Notes: generated by a model from the letters alone, not told the origin. A stretch of 64,000 nt of DNA from Spirochaetales bacterium UBA6872 (GCA_002452215.1 DKCO01000053.1:124001-188000), one strand, 5' to 3'; shown: positions 51,200 through 61,167, counted from the stretch's first letter. A program made the numbers and translations.

Positions 51200-52597
51200 A
51201 TGAAAACATTTCTTTGGTATGATTTAGAGACATTTGGACTTAATCCACACTATGACAGAATTGCACAAGTCGCTGCAATCAGAACCGATATGGACTTAAA
51301 ACAAATCGGAGAGCCGCTTCTTATTTATTCAAGGCTTTCTCCTGATTATCTTCCAAATCCATCATCATGCTTGATAACAGGAATCACACCTCAAATTGTT
51401 GCTCAAAAAGGTATTCCTGAATGCGAAATGATTGAAAAGATCAGAGCTGAAATGCTTGTCCCTGATACGATAACAGTAGGATACAATTCCATAAAGTTCG
51501 ACGACGAATGCATACGTTCCACACTCTACAGAAACCTTTTCGACCCATATGAGAGAGAGTATATGAACCATTGTTCTAGATGGGATATTATAAACCTTGT
51601 AAGAGCAACAAGGGATTTGCGTCCAGAAGGAATCAATTTCACAACATTGAACCCAGATACAGGCACTGTCTCTTTTCGATTGACAGATTTGACAGCTGAG
51701 AACAATATAGACCAAGAGGGAGCACACGATGCTTTGGTCGATGTGCATGCAACTATTGCAATTGCGAAGCTGATAAAAGAAAAGCAACCAAGTCTTTGGA
51801 AATATGCGCTAAACCACAGAGGCAAGATACAAGTTTCCCAACAAATCGATCTGTTTAAGCATACGCCTATCTTGTACACATCAGCAATATTTGCCTCAGA
51901 GAAGGGAAACACGCATCCTGTTCTTCCTCTTTTCATGCCAGACAAGGGAGCTGAGATCTATTGCTTTGATCTCACAAAAGAAATTGAGAAAGAGCCATCT
52001 CTTGACGATTGGGAAAGAAGTGGCATTGTGAAGATAAACATAAAAAAATGCCCATTCATAGCTCCACTATCTACATTGGACAAAAAAAGCGAGGAGAGAC
52101 TTGGTTTTACGAGAGAAGAGATCGAAAGGAAAGCAAAAGAAGTACTACTATCTGGTTCATATGACATAGAGAAATTGAAGAGGCAGATAAAACCATTCGA
52201 GAAGAAAGAAGAGGATCCAGATCTTTCAATCTACTCAGATTTCATCACTGACCATGATAAGAACCTCCTGAAGACTATCATAAAGCTCTCGCCAGAGGCA
52301 GAGCTTTCCTCTGGCGAACACCTTTTCGACAACGACAAATACCATAAATTGCTATGGCGACGAGTTGCCAGAAACTACCCTAAATCACTCTCGCAAACAG
52401 ACCTTGCAAAATGGAAGAACTTCTGTGCATTGCGGCTTTTGAATCCACCTGTGGCCGAGGCTCTTTCCTTAGACAAATACAAACGAACAATCGAAGAGCT
52501 TCTCAATTCGCTCGACACTAGCGGTGATGAAAAGAAAATTCTTCTTGAACTCAAGGAATATGGCAAGAGACTTGAAGAAAAGGTACTCGCAAAATAG
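51200..52597 (+). CDS. sbcB: Exodeoxyribonuclease I
   Basis: The 465-residue protein matches ExoI (SbcB), a DEDDh 3'-5' exonuclease of single-stranded DNA in recombination and mismatch repair. ExoI motif: WYDLETFGLNPHYDRIAQVA (Asp, Glu), GYNSIKFDDE, then EGAHDALVDVHATIAIAKLI with the final His-Asp. The SH3-like and helical C-terminal regions follow. ATG 51200 is 10 nt after TATTAT with TGC extended -10 and has no ribosome site, so it may be leaderless. It is followed by prfA after 49 bp. Confidence 0.92.
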   Translation: MKTFLWYDLETFGLNPHYDRIAQVAAIRTDMDLKQIGEPLLIYSRLSPDYLPNPSSCLITGITPQIVAQKGIPECEMIEKIRAEMLVPDTITVGYNSIKFDDECIRSTLYRNLFDPYEREYMNHCSRWDIINLVRATRDLRPEGINFTTLNPDTGTVSFRLTDLTAENNIDQEGAHDALVDVHATIAIAKLIKEKQPSLWKYALNHRGKIQVSQQIDLFKHTPILYTSAIFASEKGNTHPVLPLFMPDKGAEIYCFDLTKEIEKEPSLDDWERSGIVKINIKKCPFIAPLSTLDKKSEERLGFTREEIERKAKEVLLSGSYDIEKLKRQIKPFEKKEEDPDLSIYSDFITDHDKNLLKTIIKLSPEAELSSGEHLFDNDKYHKLLWRRVARNYPKSLSQTDLAKWKNFCALRLLNPPVAEALSLDKYKRTIEELLNSLDTSGDEKKILLELKEYGKRLEEKVLAK

Positions 52598-52646
52598 CTA
52601 TTCAACAAAAATGTCGCTATTGCTATAATTTTCGAAGGAGAAACAG

Positions 52647-53711
52647 ATGCTAGAGAAACTTCCAGGATACGAAGAACAATTGAAAGAACTGGACAATAAG
52701 CTTTCGACAAATGAAGTCATGTCCGACATGAAGAAATACAAGCTCTTGATGCAAGAGAGGAGCCATCTTGCGCCCATTGTAGAGAAGCTTCAAGAGATGA
52801 AAGCTATAAATGAAGAAATAGAAGGCAACAAGGAAATAATCAAAACAGAGTCAGACCCAGAGCTGGTGGCAATGGCAAAAGAGGAATTGCAAAGCCTTGA
52901 CGAGAAGATGGAGAAGGCATCAAAAGAGTGCAAATTCCTCCTTATCCCGCCAGACCCACTTGAAGGCAAGAACATAATCATGGAAATCCGTGCCGGCACA
53001 GGAGGAGATGAGGCTGCCTTGTTTGCTGCTGACATATTCCGCATGTACCAGCATTATGCAGAGAAAAAGCACTGGAAGCTTGAGATAATGAATGCCAACG
53101 AAACAGGAATCGGAGGCTACAAGGAAATAGTTGCATCAATCTCAGGAAAAGATGTATACGGCTCAATGAGATACGAATCCGGAGTGCACAGAGTGCAAAG
53201 AGTGCCCGAAACAGAATCCGGCGGAAGAATACATACATCAGCAATAACAGTTGCTGTTCTTCCTGAAGCGGAAGACACAGACATAGAGATCAATGAAAAA
53301 GATTTGAAGATCGATGTGATGAGAGCTGGAGGCCCGGGCGGGCAATGCGTCAACACAACAGACTCAGCTGTAAGAATAACACATATCCCCACAGGGATTG
53401 TCGTAATACAGCAAGATGAAAAGTCACAATTGAAAAACAAGAACAAAGCTTTAAGAGTCCTTAGGGCAAGACTTTACGAAATGGAAGAAGCAAAGAAGGC
53501 AAAAGAGAGATCGGATGCCAGGAAATCAATGGTAGGAAGCGGTGACAGATCAGAGAGAATAAGGACTTACAACTTCCCGCAAAACAGAGTCACAGACCAT
53601 AGGATAAACCTAACCAGCTACAACCTCGAGGGCGTGCTGAATGGTGACTTAGACGAGTTTATCGATGCATTGAAGCTAGCCGCTGGCGAAGAAGCATTGA
53701 AGGAAGCTTAA
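52647..53711 (+). CDS. prfA: Peptide chain release factor 1
   Basis: The 354-residue protein has the RF signature RAGGPGGQCVNTTDSAVRIT with the universal GGQ and a PxT-type anticodon motif RVPETESGGRIHTSA (PET), which marks RF1 (UAA/UAG). AAGGAG precedes ATG 52647. It forms an operon with prmC, whose product methylates the GGQ glutamine. Confidence 0.97.
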   Translation: MLEKLPGYEEQLKELDNKLSTNEVMSDMKKYKLLMQERSHLAPIVEKLQEMKAINEEIEGNKEIIKTESDPELVAMAKEELQSLDEKMEKASKECKFLLIPPDPLEGKNIIMEIRAGTGGDEAALFAADIFRMYQHYAEKKHWKLEIMNANETGIGGYKEIVASISGKDVYGSMRYESGVHRVQRVPETESGGRIHTSAITVAVLPEAEDTDIEINEKDLKIDVMRAGGPGGQCVNTTDSAVRITHIPTGIVVIQQDEKSQLKNKNKALRVLRARLYEMEEAKKAKERSDARKSMVGSGDRSERIRTYNFPQNRVTDHRINLTSYNLEGVLNGDLDEFIDALKLAAGEEALKEA

Positions 53712-53713
53712 GC

Positions 53714-54556
53714 TTGAATCTTCGAGACTTGAAATCCTCTATGATAAGGGAAGCCTCCAGACTGGACAATCCATCACTGGAGGTTCGCATTATAATAGAA
53801 AAGTCATGCAATCTTCCTATAGAAGCACAGATAATGAATCCCTTTTGCACTATCACAGATGATATGTCAAAAAAAGCCAAAAGCATGCTGGAGATGAGGC
53901 TTGAGAGTATACCAATGTCTTATATTACAGGAGAAAAGGAATTCTATGGACATATATTCAAAGTCACGAAAGACGTTCTTATCCCACGTCCCGATACAGA
54001 GATAATTGTTGAGAAAACAATAGAGATTGCAAAGCAAAAAGCAAGAAGCAGCGATGTAAGGATACTCGATCTTTGCACTGGATCGGGAGCCATAGGAGCA
54101 TCTGTTGCATATGAGACAGGAATCCAAGTTTGCTTATCTGATATATCAAAAGAAGCGCTTGAGATAGCAAAATACAACTACAAAGCAATTACCGGAAAAG
54201 AAGCAGATGCAAGAGTTGGCTCCTTGTTCAAGCCTTGGGGAAATGAGCAATTTGATATAATTGCAACGAACCCTCCCTACCTAACTGATGCTTGGTACGA
54301 AGAGACAGATGAAGATGTGAAAAAAGAGCCAAGCCTCGCTCTCTTGGGATTTGGAGACGACGGGCTGAATATAATAAGAGAAATAATCAATTCAGCTCCA
54401 AACTATTTGAAGAATGGCGGAGTTTTGCTAATAGAGGCCGACTATCGACAGATAGAAATATGTGCTAGACTCCTTTCATCAAAAGGCTTTAGGGATATAG
54501 AAATCGCAAAGGACCTCAACAATAAGGATCGAGTTGTATATGGCAGACGAGAGTGA
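53714..54556 (+). CDS. prmC: Release factor glutamine methyltransferase
   Basis: The start is TTG 53714, two bases after the prfA stop; it gives a 280-residue product beginning MNLRDLKSSMIREA, as in the family (an internal ATG at 53741 would delete the first helix). Motifs: YITGEKEFYGHIFKVTKDVL, IPRPDTEIIVE, LDLCTGSGAIGASVAYE (SAM) and NPPYLTD. It modifies the Gln in the GGQ motif of RF1/RF2, and its location next to prfA is standard. It overlaps the next start by 17-23 bp. Confidence 0.93.
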   Translation: MNLRDLKSSMIREASRLDNPSLEVRIIIEKSCNLPIEAQIMNPFCTITDDMSKKAKSMLEMRLESIPMSYITGEKEFYGHIFKVTKDVLIPRPDTEIIVEKTIEIAKQKARSSDVRILDLCTGSGAIGASVAYETGIQVCLSDISKEALEIAKYNYKAITGKEADARVGSLFKPWGNEQFDIIATNPPYLTDAWYEETDEDVKKEPSLALLGFGDDGLNIIREIINSAPNYLKNGGVLLIEADYRQIEICARLLSSKGFRDIEIAKDLNNKDRVVYGRRE

Positions 54557-56642
54557 AAAAAAGATAGAAGAACAAGAATTCCCAAACAAGAACCTTGTCG
54601 ACTCATTCGTAAAGAAAATCCTTAAGTACAATAATGAAGAAAAAGAAAAAATCGAAGCAGCAGCTGTCTTCGCAGCCAAAAAACATGGAGATCAAAAGAG
54701 AAAGACAGGAGAGCCTTATTTAACTCACCCTATCTCTGTTGCTGAAATCCTGATGTCGATTGGAATGGATGCTGACACAGTTTGCGCAGGCCTTTTGCAC
54801 GATACTTTGGAAGATACAGATACAACAGAGGAAGAAATTGCAACGACATTCGGAAACGAAGTTGGGAACATGGTCCAAGCTGTCACAAAGATATCCAGAA
54901 TTACGAACGACAAGTCAATACAAGAGGCCGAGACAATAAAGAAGATGTTCTTTGCAATGTCAAAGGACTTGAGAGTGATTCTCATAAAGCTTGCTGACAA
55001 ATTGCACAACATGCGGACAATAGATGGACTGTCATCAGAAAGGAAAAGAGCTTTCGCCGAAGACTGTCTTGAGATTTTTGCACCTATTGCCGACAGCCTT
55101 GGAATGTCAGCAATCAAATCAGAGCTTGAGGATCTATCCTTAAAGGCATTGAAGCCTGAGTCATACAACTATATAAATGATTACTTGCTGGAAAGAAAAG
55201 GCGAATACAATGCATTTATAAAGCAAGTAAAGAAAGCAATAGAGGAAGCATGCAAGAAAGAAGGCATAACCAACATAACAGTCACGGGACGAGTCAAGCA
55301 TGCATATTCGATATACCAAAAGATAAAGAAGCGAAAAAAAGAGATAGATGAAATCTATGACATACTTGGAATACGAGTAATATGCCAAACAACAGTTGAA
55401 TGCTACACGATCCTTGGGATAATACACTCGATGTGGATCCCTATCGAAGGACGTTTCAAAGACTATATTGCAATGCCTAAAGCAAACAACTACCAATCTT
55501 TGCATACTACTGTTCTTGGGCCCCAATCAAGGCATTTGGAGATACAAATCAGGACACAAGAGATGCATAAGACAGCAGAAGAAGGTGTTGCTGCGCATTG
55601 GGCATATAAAGCATCATCCGGTTCTGAAAGCGGAACCTGGAAGACAATTGATTCCATAAACTACAACAAGATTGTCAAGAAACTCAAATCATGGTCAAAA
55701 GAGATAAGCGAATCTGATGACTTCATGGATGAAATCAAAAATGAGCTATTGAAGGATTCGATTGTTGTTTTCACTCCACAGGGCCATGTAATAGAGCTGC
55801 CTAGCGGTTCAACAGCTCTTGATTTTGCATACAAAGTACACACAGAAGTTGGCAACCATTGCTCTGGCGCACGTGCCGATGGATCGATAATCCCATTAAA
55901 TAAGCCTCTTGCAAACACGCAAATTGTCGAGATAATGACAAGCCCTTCATCGCACCCTAACCAGCAATGGCTTGAGTATGCACAAACCACAAGCACAAAG
56001 AAGAAGATAAAAGCCTGGCTTAACAAGTATGAAGCAGATAACGCTCCTCAGATACAAAAGAGCGATAAAAAAGATACAACTGTCGCACAAAACCCCAAGA
56101 AGAGCGAGGGTTCGGCAATATCGCCATCGACATTGGTAAATGGCTCGCTCTCATATATAACATCTGAGCCATCGGGCTCGATTATGATTGGCGACGACTC
56201 AAATATCCTCTACAGTTTTGCGAAGTGTTGCAACCCCATGCAAGGAGATGATGTTGTTGCATATATAACAAGGGGAAGAGGTTACATAATCCATAGGACA
56301 GATTGCTCGAACCTGAAGCACATGGAAGGAATAGACCACAGGCTTGTTCCTGTAAAGTGGATAGGAAATGACTTGATGAAGACATTCACTATCAGCGCCA
56401 AGATGGATCCGGACCTCTTCGGAGAAATCGACAATGCAGTAAAAAAGCATGGCGCAAGACTCAGAAAAGGCAAGCTTGACACAGATGCTGGGAAACTCAC
56501 TGGCGACTTCATGATTGTTGCAACAAACGAAGAAGCAATAAGGAAAGCGACTGCCGCAATCAGGACAATCCCATCGGTTATACAACTATCTGGGAAATCC
56601 GAAGGAGAAGCAAACTCATTCGACAGGCCTCAAAAAAGATAA
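54540..56642 (+). CDS. relA: RelA/SpoT bifunctional (p)ppGpp synthetase/hydrolase
   Basis: The 700-residue Rel has an HD hydrolase domain (YLTHPISVAEILMSIGMDAD, CAGLLHDTLEDTD), synthetase (HAYSIYQKIKKRKKEIDEIY, DILGIRVI), TGS (VVFTPQGHVIELPSGSTALD) and a C-terminal helical/ACT region. The synthetase loop has RFKDYIA (the RFKD form), which marks a bifunctional enzyme. ATG 54540 is listed, but TTG 54534 has AAGGA at a better distance (5 nt) and may be the true start. The HD metal residues are present. It overlaps prmC. Confidence 0.95.
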   Translation: MADESEKKIEEQEFPNKNLVDSFVKKILKYNNEEKEKIEAAAVFAAKKHGDQKRKTGEPYLTHPISVAEILMSIGMDADTVCAGLLHDTLEDTDTTEEEIATTFGNEVGNMVQAVTKISRITNDKSIQEAETIKKMFFAMSKDLRVILIKLADKLHNMRTIDGLSSERKRAFAEDCLEIFAPIADSLGMSAIKSELEDLSLKALKPESYNYINDYLLERKGEYNAFIKQVKKAIEEACKKEGITNITVTGRVKHAYSIYQKIKKRKKEIDEIYDILGIRVICQTTVECYTILGIIHSMWIPIEGRFKDYIAMPKANNYQSLHTTVLGPQSRHLEIQIRTQEMHKTAEEGVAAHWAYKASSGSESGTWKTIDSINYNKIVKKLKSWSKEISESDDFMDEIKNELLKDSIVVFTPQGHVIELPSGSTALDFAYKVHTEVGNHCSGARADGSIIPLNKPLANTQIVEIMTSPSSHPNQQWLEYAQTTSTKKKIKAWLNKYEADNAPQIQKSDKKDTTVAQNPKKSEGSAISPSTLVNGSLSYITSEPSGSIMIGDDSNILYSFAKCCNPMQGDDVVAYITRGRGYIIHRTDCSNLKHMEGIDHRLVPVKWIGNDLMKTFTISAKMDPDLFGEIDNAVKKHGARLRKGKLDTDAGKLTGDFMIVATNEEAIRKATAAIRTIPSVIQLSGKSEGEANSFDRPQKR

Positions 56643-56648
56643 GAGAGC

Positions 56649-58286
56649 CTAAGAATCCTCCAAGACTCTCAATACTTCAGGAAGGAGTTGCTTTTTCCTC
56701 GATAGCACTCCTGGAAGCAAGAATGTCCTGTCATCTATCTTCTCCCAGAAGAAACGCACTTCCCTTTCATATCCTGTAGTGAATAAGATGGATTCATCAT
56801 TTATGACATCTGTCACCAATAGCATGCACCAATCCAAGGCCGATGCTTCCTTTTCCTTCAAAAGCGCAGAAAGATATATACTTCTCAAACTATCGAGCTC
56901 AGCAAGATTGGTAACCTCCACTTGGCCGATAGCAAACTTCACGCCATATTCAAAGTACTTCTTCATATCAGATTCAATCACCTTGAGAGGATCCTGCCCG
57001 GAGAGGTTGCTGCTGGAGCTGAATAGGATCTTGCTATATCCTTGCATATCATCGATACCAGCCCTCTCGGCAAGCTTCTCAGCTACATGCTTGTCATACT
57101 CCGATGTTGTGGGACTTTTTAGAATCACTGTATCTGATATAAGTCCACTGAGAAGTATAGTTGCTCTCTTTTTATCTGGCTTCAGTCCATATTTCTTGAA
57201 CATCTCATAGACAATAGTACATGTTGAGCCAAGTGGCTCAGAGCAAATAAAGATCGGATTCTTCATTCTTGGAGGCGATAGCCTATGGTGGTCGATTATC
57301 TCAACTATATCAGCATCCTCTATTCCAATGACGCTTTGCTCGCTTTCGTTGTGGTCCATCAATATGATCTTCTGCCTTGGCTTGTTTAGAAAACATCGCC
57401 TTGTTACGAAACCTATCCACTCGCCACCTTCAAAGACAGAGAAACCTCTTTCATCGGAGTTCATCAATTGAAACTTCACATCATCGAACAGGGAATCGGC
57501 TTCTACCTCTATTGCCTTCTTCTCTGGATCGATAAGCACTTCCACTGGAACAGAAAGCCTTAAGTACCTTAGCGTCTCAGCTGTATCTAGAAAAGAAATG
57601 AAAACAAAACCAGAGAAGGATGAGAAATCAAAAGAAGAAAGCGCATCGCCATTCTCAAGCCCTGTGATCACAAGCCCCGGGATATCCTCCTCTATTGCCT
57701 TTTTTATATGTCTTTCCCTAAGCCCTGTAACCAATATGGGCCTCTCTGACTCCGACAGCCTCTTTTCGAACCTATCATATTCCATGGCTCCAACCATCAA
57801 TGGTGCCTTCATTGCTTTCTTGCCAGCTCTCTTATATTCAATACCGGGAATTATCTTTGCTATATTATCCTCGATGATTGTATACTCGCGTCTAGTGCCA
57901 TTGTTCTCAGCAAGAAAGAATGCATTGATATCATCGCTATCAATCAAGTCGACATATTTGCCATTTTTATCAAATGCTGGAACAACTGTAGGCTTGTATT
58001 TTGCAAAGATATCGAGAAGAGAATAGATAGGGTCATCGAGATTGACTGTGTATTTCGCGCTTTTCGTAACGCTAGCGACCTTAGGCTTTACATCCTTTAG
58101 GATCATAGGAAGCGAAATATGAAGACGAGAAAATAGATTCTTGATGTTTTTGTTCACAGAACCAAGCCTGACAGGGATATATCTATTATCGCTATCGACA
58201 AGATTCTTCAAAAATGCATATGCATATGCTGAGCACACAGAATCCATATCAGGATTTCTATGTCCAGTTACGTAGATATCAGACAA
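56649..58286 (-). CDS. Manganese-dependent inorganic pyrophosphatase with CBS/DRTGG domains
   Basis: The start is TTG 58286 after AAGGAG at 6 nt. The 545-residue protein has the DHH signature (YVTGHRNPDMDSVCSAYAYA), an inserted pair of CBS-like segments (PIYSLLDIFAKYKPTVVPAF) with DRTGG-like middle, then DHH (LMDHNESEQ, EIIDHHR) and DHHA2 (SPTTSEYDKHVAEKLAE). This is the regulated PPase II family. It hydrolyses pyrophosphate, and the CBS part binds adenine nucleotides. It is convergent with the Rel gene and divergent from rpiB. Confidence 0.92.
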   Translation of the reverse strand: MSDIYVTGHRNPDMDSVCSAYAYAFLKNLVDSDNRYIPVRLGSVNKNIKNLFSRLHISLPMILKDVKPKVASVTKSAKYTVNLDDPIYSLLDIFAKYKPTVVPAFDKNGKYVDLIDSDDINAFFLAENNGTRREYTIIEDNIAKIIPGIEYKRAGKKAMKAPLMVGAMEYDRFEKRLSESERPILVTGLRERHIKKAIEEDIPGLVITGLENGDALSSFDFSSFSGFVFISFLDTAETLRYLRLSVPVEVLIDPEKKAIEVEADSLFDDVKFQLMNSDERGFSVFEGGEWIGFVTRRCFLNKPRQKIILMDHNESEQSVIGIEDADIVEIIDHHRLSPPRMKNPIFICSEPLGSTCTIVYEMFKKYGLKPDKKRATILLSGLISDTVILKSPTTSEYDKHVAEKLAERAGIDDMQGYSKILFSSSSNLSGQDPLKVIESDMKKYFEYGVKFAIGQVEVTNLAELDSLRSIYLSALLKEKEASALDWCMLLVTDVINDESILFTTGYEREVRFFWEKIDDRTFLLPGVLSRKKQLLPEVLRVLEDS

Positions 58287-58328
58287 ATGAGTCTCCTTTT
58301 TTCCAAAATTATAACTGAAAATGCGAAA

Positions 58329-58356
58329 TTGAAAAACACAGCGCTTTTATTATAAT
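58329..58356 (+). promoter_or_regulatory. rpiB promoter
   Basis: TTGAAA (58329-58334) and TATAAT (58351-58356) are 16 bp apart, with AAGGAG before the ATG at 58376. A TATAAT of the divergent pyrophosphatase gene lies at about 58310 on the minus strand. Confidence 0.75.
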
Positions 58357-58375
58357 CTCTACAAAGGAGAGTTAA

Positions 58376-58816
58376 ATGAAAGTTGTTATTGCAAATGACC
58401 ATGGAGCTGTAGAACTCGCAAAAAGAGTAATCGACCACCTGAAAGACAGGCAAATAGAAGTCAAATATCTAGGAACAGACAAGCATGAGTCTGTAGATTA
58501 TCCAGATCAAGCGGAGAAAGCTGTGCTTGAGTATAGAACTGGAGGTTACGATTTCGGCATTCTTCTATGCGGGACTGGAATTGGAATCTCGATAAGCGCA
58601 AATAAAATGAAAGGAATAAGATGCGCTCTTGTCCATGATGTATATACAGCAAAGATGACAAAAGCACACAACAACGCAAACTTCATCGCATTAGGCGGAA
58701 GAGTGGAATACCATGATTCTATTGAAGATATACTAGACGCATTCATCGACACGGAATTTGAAGGCGGTAGGCATCTTGCTAGGATTGAGAAGATGATGGC
58801 ATTAGAGGGCAAGTGA
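58376..58816 (+). CDS. rpiB: Ribose 5-phosphate isomerase B (RpiB/LacAB family)
   Basis: The 146-residue protein starts KVVIANDHGAVELAKRVIDH and contains the catalytic segment GILLCGTGIGISISANKMKG with the active-site Cys, and NNANFIALGGR. It interconverts ribulose and ribose 5-phosphate. The gene stands alone with its own promoter. An 8-bp hairpin (ATTAGAGG/CCTCTAAT, 58801-58825) spans its stop. Confidence 0.95.
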   Translation: MKVVIANDHGAVELAKRVIDHLKDRQIEVKYLGTDKHESVDYPDQAEKAVLEYRTGGYDFGILLCGTGIGISISANKMKGIRCALVHDVYTAKMTKAHNNANFIALGGRVEYHDSIEDILDAFIDTEFEGGRHLARIEKMMALEGK

Positions 58817-58825
58817 TCCTCTAAT
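58801..58825. terminator. Hairpin at the convergent end of rpiB
   Basis: ATTAGAGG (58801-58808) pairs with CCTCTAAT (58818-58825), loop 9 nt. No T-tract follows. It lies at the convergence with the exported-protein gene at 58821 and may end either transcript weakly. Confidence 0.45.
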
Positions 58826-59342
58826 AGCTATAGTCACGATAAGTACCTTTTACGTAAAAATCCAATGACAGAAGAGAAAACAGGACAACAAGTTGACTGT
58901 TTTTGAAGTCCCACCCAATGCCAGTCTTCAATAAACGCTCTCTTCTTCCGGTTATTGGATTGCCAACAGTAAGCGGAACAAGAGAGACTATTGGTCCAAC
59001 GCCATTGTTGTCTGTCCTATAAAAGCATCCAATCGACAAAAGCGTATTTATACCTGTGCCTGCGACTTTTGTTCCAGAGCTTCTTCGCCCCAAAAGCGTT
59101 ATAGAGATATCAGAGCCAAACATATTTGACTTGAAGGGATCCGGAACAACATCTGATATTCCCCAAAAACCAAGCTCGACCTTTTGGCTTAGGCCAAAGT
59201 TAATGCCGTAGCTAAACGAAATCCCGTTATTCCACCACTTGTAGTTATCTTGTCCCAACGAAAGCGAAATATCAAAGCATGTTGCAAAAATCGAGAAAGA
59301 GACCAAAGCAAGAAGCATGAGAAAAACAAAGAGCTTTTTCAT
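58821..59342 (-). CDS. Exported outer-membrane-type protein, 173 aa
   Basis: ATG 59342 is chosen since GGGAGG precedes it; it overlaps the previous stop by 4 bp. A signal peptide (LFVFLMLLALVSFSIFATC) is followed by a sequence of short amphipathic beta strands (GISFSYGINFGLSQKVELGF) and an aromatic C terminus (YRDYSY), typical of small beta-barrel outer-membrane proteins. Cys near the cleavage site could instead mark a lipoprotein, although ATC is a poor lipobox. It is the last gene of the PLD operon. Confidence 0.7.
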   Translation of the reverse strand: MKKLFVFLMLLALVSFSIFATCFDISLSLGQDNYKWWNNGISFSYGINFGLSQKVELGFWGISDVVPDPFKSNMFGSDISITLLGRRSSGTKVAGTGINTLLSIGCFYRTDNNGVGPIVSLVPLTVGNPITGRRERLLKTGIGWDFKNSQLVVLFSLLSLDFYVKGTYRDYSY

Positions 59343-59848
59343 GAATTTCCTCCCAGGAAAGCAGTGAATTTCATTATATAAGCACCATAGCCCCATTTGT
59401 TTTGACTTGGATTGTAAAGTGCATATGGAGACAAAAACTCATATATATAGCCCGTATCTTGGAACGAAAGAGGCGCAAAAGACATATAGATACTCCATTC
59501 GCTCTCAAGTCTATATTGAGCGCCAAAAGCCAAGCGTGGAGTCCATAGGACAGCATTTGCAAAGATAAACGAGAACGGATGGCTCGTAGTCAGAAAGAGC
59601 GGTGATGAGATCTTCATATTCACTCCATTGAAAAAGGGAGCAACAGGAGAAAGCAAGGCCTCTACCTCGACATCGCCGACATGAGTCTCATTCCATGGCG
59701 AAAATACAGATGCTATACTTATAGCCCCAAACGCTTCGCCTTTTGTAGATTGCTCTCCAACAAGCGAAAGCGAATAGCCAAAGGAGACATTTGCAAAGAG
59801 AGGAAAAAGCAAAATAGAGACCAACAGCAAAAGGATAACTTTCTTCAT
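59339..59848 (-). CDS. Exported outer-membrane-type protein, 169 aa
   Basis: ATG 59848 is chosen because GGAGG lies 6 nt upstream. A signal peptide (MKKVILLLLVSILLFPLFA) precedes strand-rich sequence (VSFGYSLSLVGEQ, AQYRLESEWSIYMSFAPLSF). It has the look of an eight-strand barrel. It overlaps its downstream paralogue-like gene and is preceded by the PLD lipoprotein gene, so all three are co-translated. Function is unknown. Confidence 0.7.
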   Translation of the reverse strand: MKKVILLLLVSILLFPLFANVSFGYSLSLVGEQSTKGEAFGAISIASVFSPWNETHVGDVEVEALLSPVAPFFNGVNMKISSPLFLTTSHPFSFIFANAVLWTPRLAFGAQYRLESEWSIYMSFAPLSFQDTGYIYEFLSPYALYNPSQNKWGYGAYIMKFTAFLGGNS

Positions 59849-59850
59849 CA

Positions 59851-61158
59851 CTAGCCTCCGTAATACATGAAAAGATATGAAAAGAAGCTCGATTCCTCAT
59901 CTTTTAGCTCTTGCGCCATCTCTTTTGTCAATTCAAAGCTATTGCTCTTTATATCTTCCACGTGTTTCAATAAAATCGATGCGAATTCCTCGCTATCTAT
60001 TACAAGAGCAAGCTCATGGCTAAGCTCCATCGATCTGAAATTGAAGTTTGCAGAACCAATCACTACATAACGCTTGTCAACAACCATCATCTTCTCGTGA
60101 AGCAATGGCAGTTCGTTTCCATCCTTATCCTCTACAGATATATGCACAGTAGCACCTGTTGATTCCAGGAGCTTTGGAAAGTAATAGTAGAGGCCACCTT
60201 TTGCATATCCTCTGAGATCTACAGGCATTACGATATCGACATCGACACCCCTATCGCTAGCGTTTTTAACGCTTCTTGCCATGTCATCATTCAAAATAGG
60301 TAAATATGGCAGCAAGACGATCGATTCCTTTGCAGATGCAATCAAAGAACCATACATTCCAGAAATCGAGTCATCTGATCCTGTGCCCCTATTGAAAAGC
60401 CATGCACCATACTCCTGCTTTTCACTTTCGTAGACAGGAAAATCCTCAGCTTTCATCTTTTCAACCGATGAGGCATTCCATATTGCGATAAACTCATCTC
60501 TAAGTGCTTTTGCAAGCTCTGTGGAATTGAAAAGATACATCGAATCTCTTTGCGTTTTACCCTCACCTGCGCCAAGCGATATGTAGTTTATGTTCATGCC
60601 CCCGATAGCTGCTTTCTTTCCATCGACAACCAAAAGCTTTCTGTGGTCTCGAATAATCATCGCGCTTGGATTTATTATCCTCATTGCAGACAAAGGTGCA
60701 TACTCCAATAGCTCTATGCCGTGCTCTCTCAGAAAATAAAGAGGTGTCATATAGTATTGAGACTCTGTCATATCATAGCTCGATGTACCATCTATGATAA
60801 AATAAACTTTTACACCCTCCTCTGCTTTGGAGATCAATGTTTTGTAGAAATTCTCCAAATTAGGCGAACTTGAGCCAAGAAAAGTAGAGATCAAAATGTA
60901 ATCCTCAGCCTCCGCTACAAGCTTTGTCATAGCTTCAAGCCACTTTGTCCCATCAAAGTAGCACTCTGGCAAATCAACAGTCACTTCCATTGCACCAAAA
61001 TACTCAAGCTTCTCTTTTATTGACAAGCTGTCATCATACGCAACAGGTGAAAGAAAATCCTTTGTCGTTGTCGCACATGATGAGAATACGAGAATAGACA
61101 CCAAAAGAAAAAAATAAAGCCTTTTCACAAAGTCAATTCTATTTAAATCTGTATGCAT
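59851..61158 (-). CDS. Phospholipase D-like lipoprotein (cardiolipin synthase family)
   Basis: The 435-residue product (ATG 61158) has lipobox FSSC (Cys about residue 27). Two HKD motifs are present: DHRKLLVVDGKKAAIGGMN and HEKMMVVDKRYVVIGSANF. This is the PLD superfamily as in cardiolipin synthase. Lipid anchoring without transmembrane helices suggests a periplasmic or surface enzyme acting on phospholipids. A 7-bp hairpin lies in its 5' region, and its promoter shares the AT-rich -10 with the divergent YfcE gene. Confidence 0.85.
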   Translation of the reverse strand: MHTDLNRIDFVKRLYFFLLVSILVFSSCATTTKDFLSPVAYDDSLSIKEKLEYFGAMEVTVDLPECYFDGTKWLEAMTKLVAEAEDYILISTFLGSSSPNLENFYKTLISKAEEGVKVYFIIDGTSSYDMTESQYYMTPLYFLREHGIELLEYAPLSAMRIINPSAMIIRDHRKLLVVDGKKAAIGGMNINYISLGAGEGKTQRDSMYLFNSTELAKALRDEFIAIWNASSVEKMKAEDFPVYESEKQEYGAWLFNRGTGSDDSISGMYGSLIASAKESIVLLPYLPILNDDMARSVKNASDRGVDVDIVMPVDLRGYAKGGLYYYFPKLLESTGATVHISVEDKDGNELPLLHEKMMVVDKRYVVIGSANFNFRSMELSHELALVIDSEEFASILLKHVEDIKSNSFELTKEMAQELKDEESSFFSYLFMYYGG

Positions 61159-61167
61159 AATCAATTG

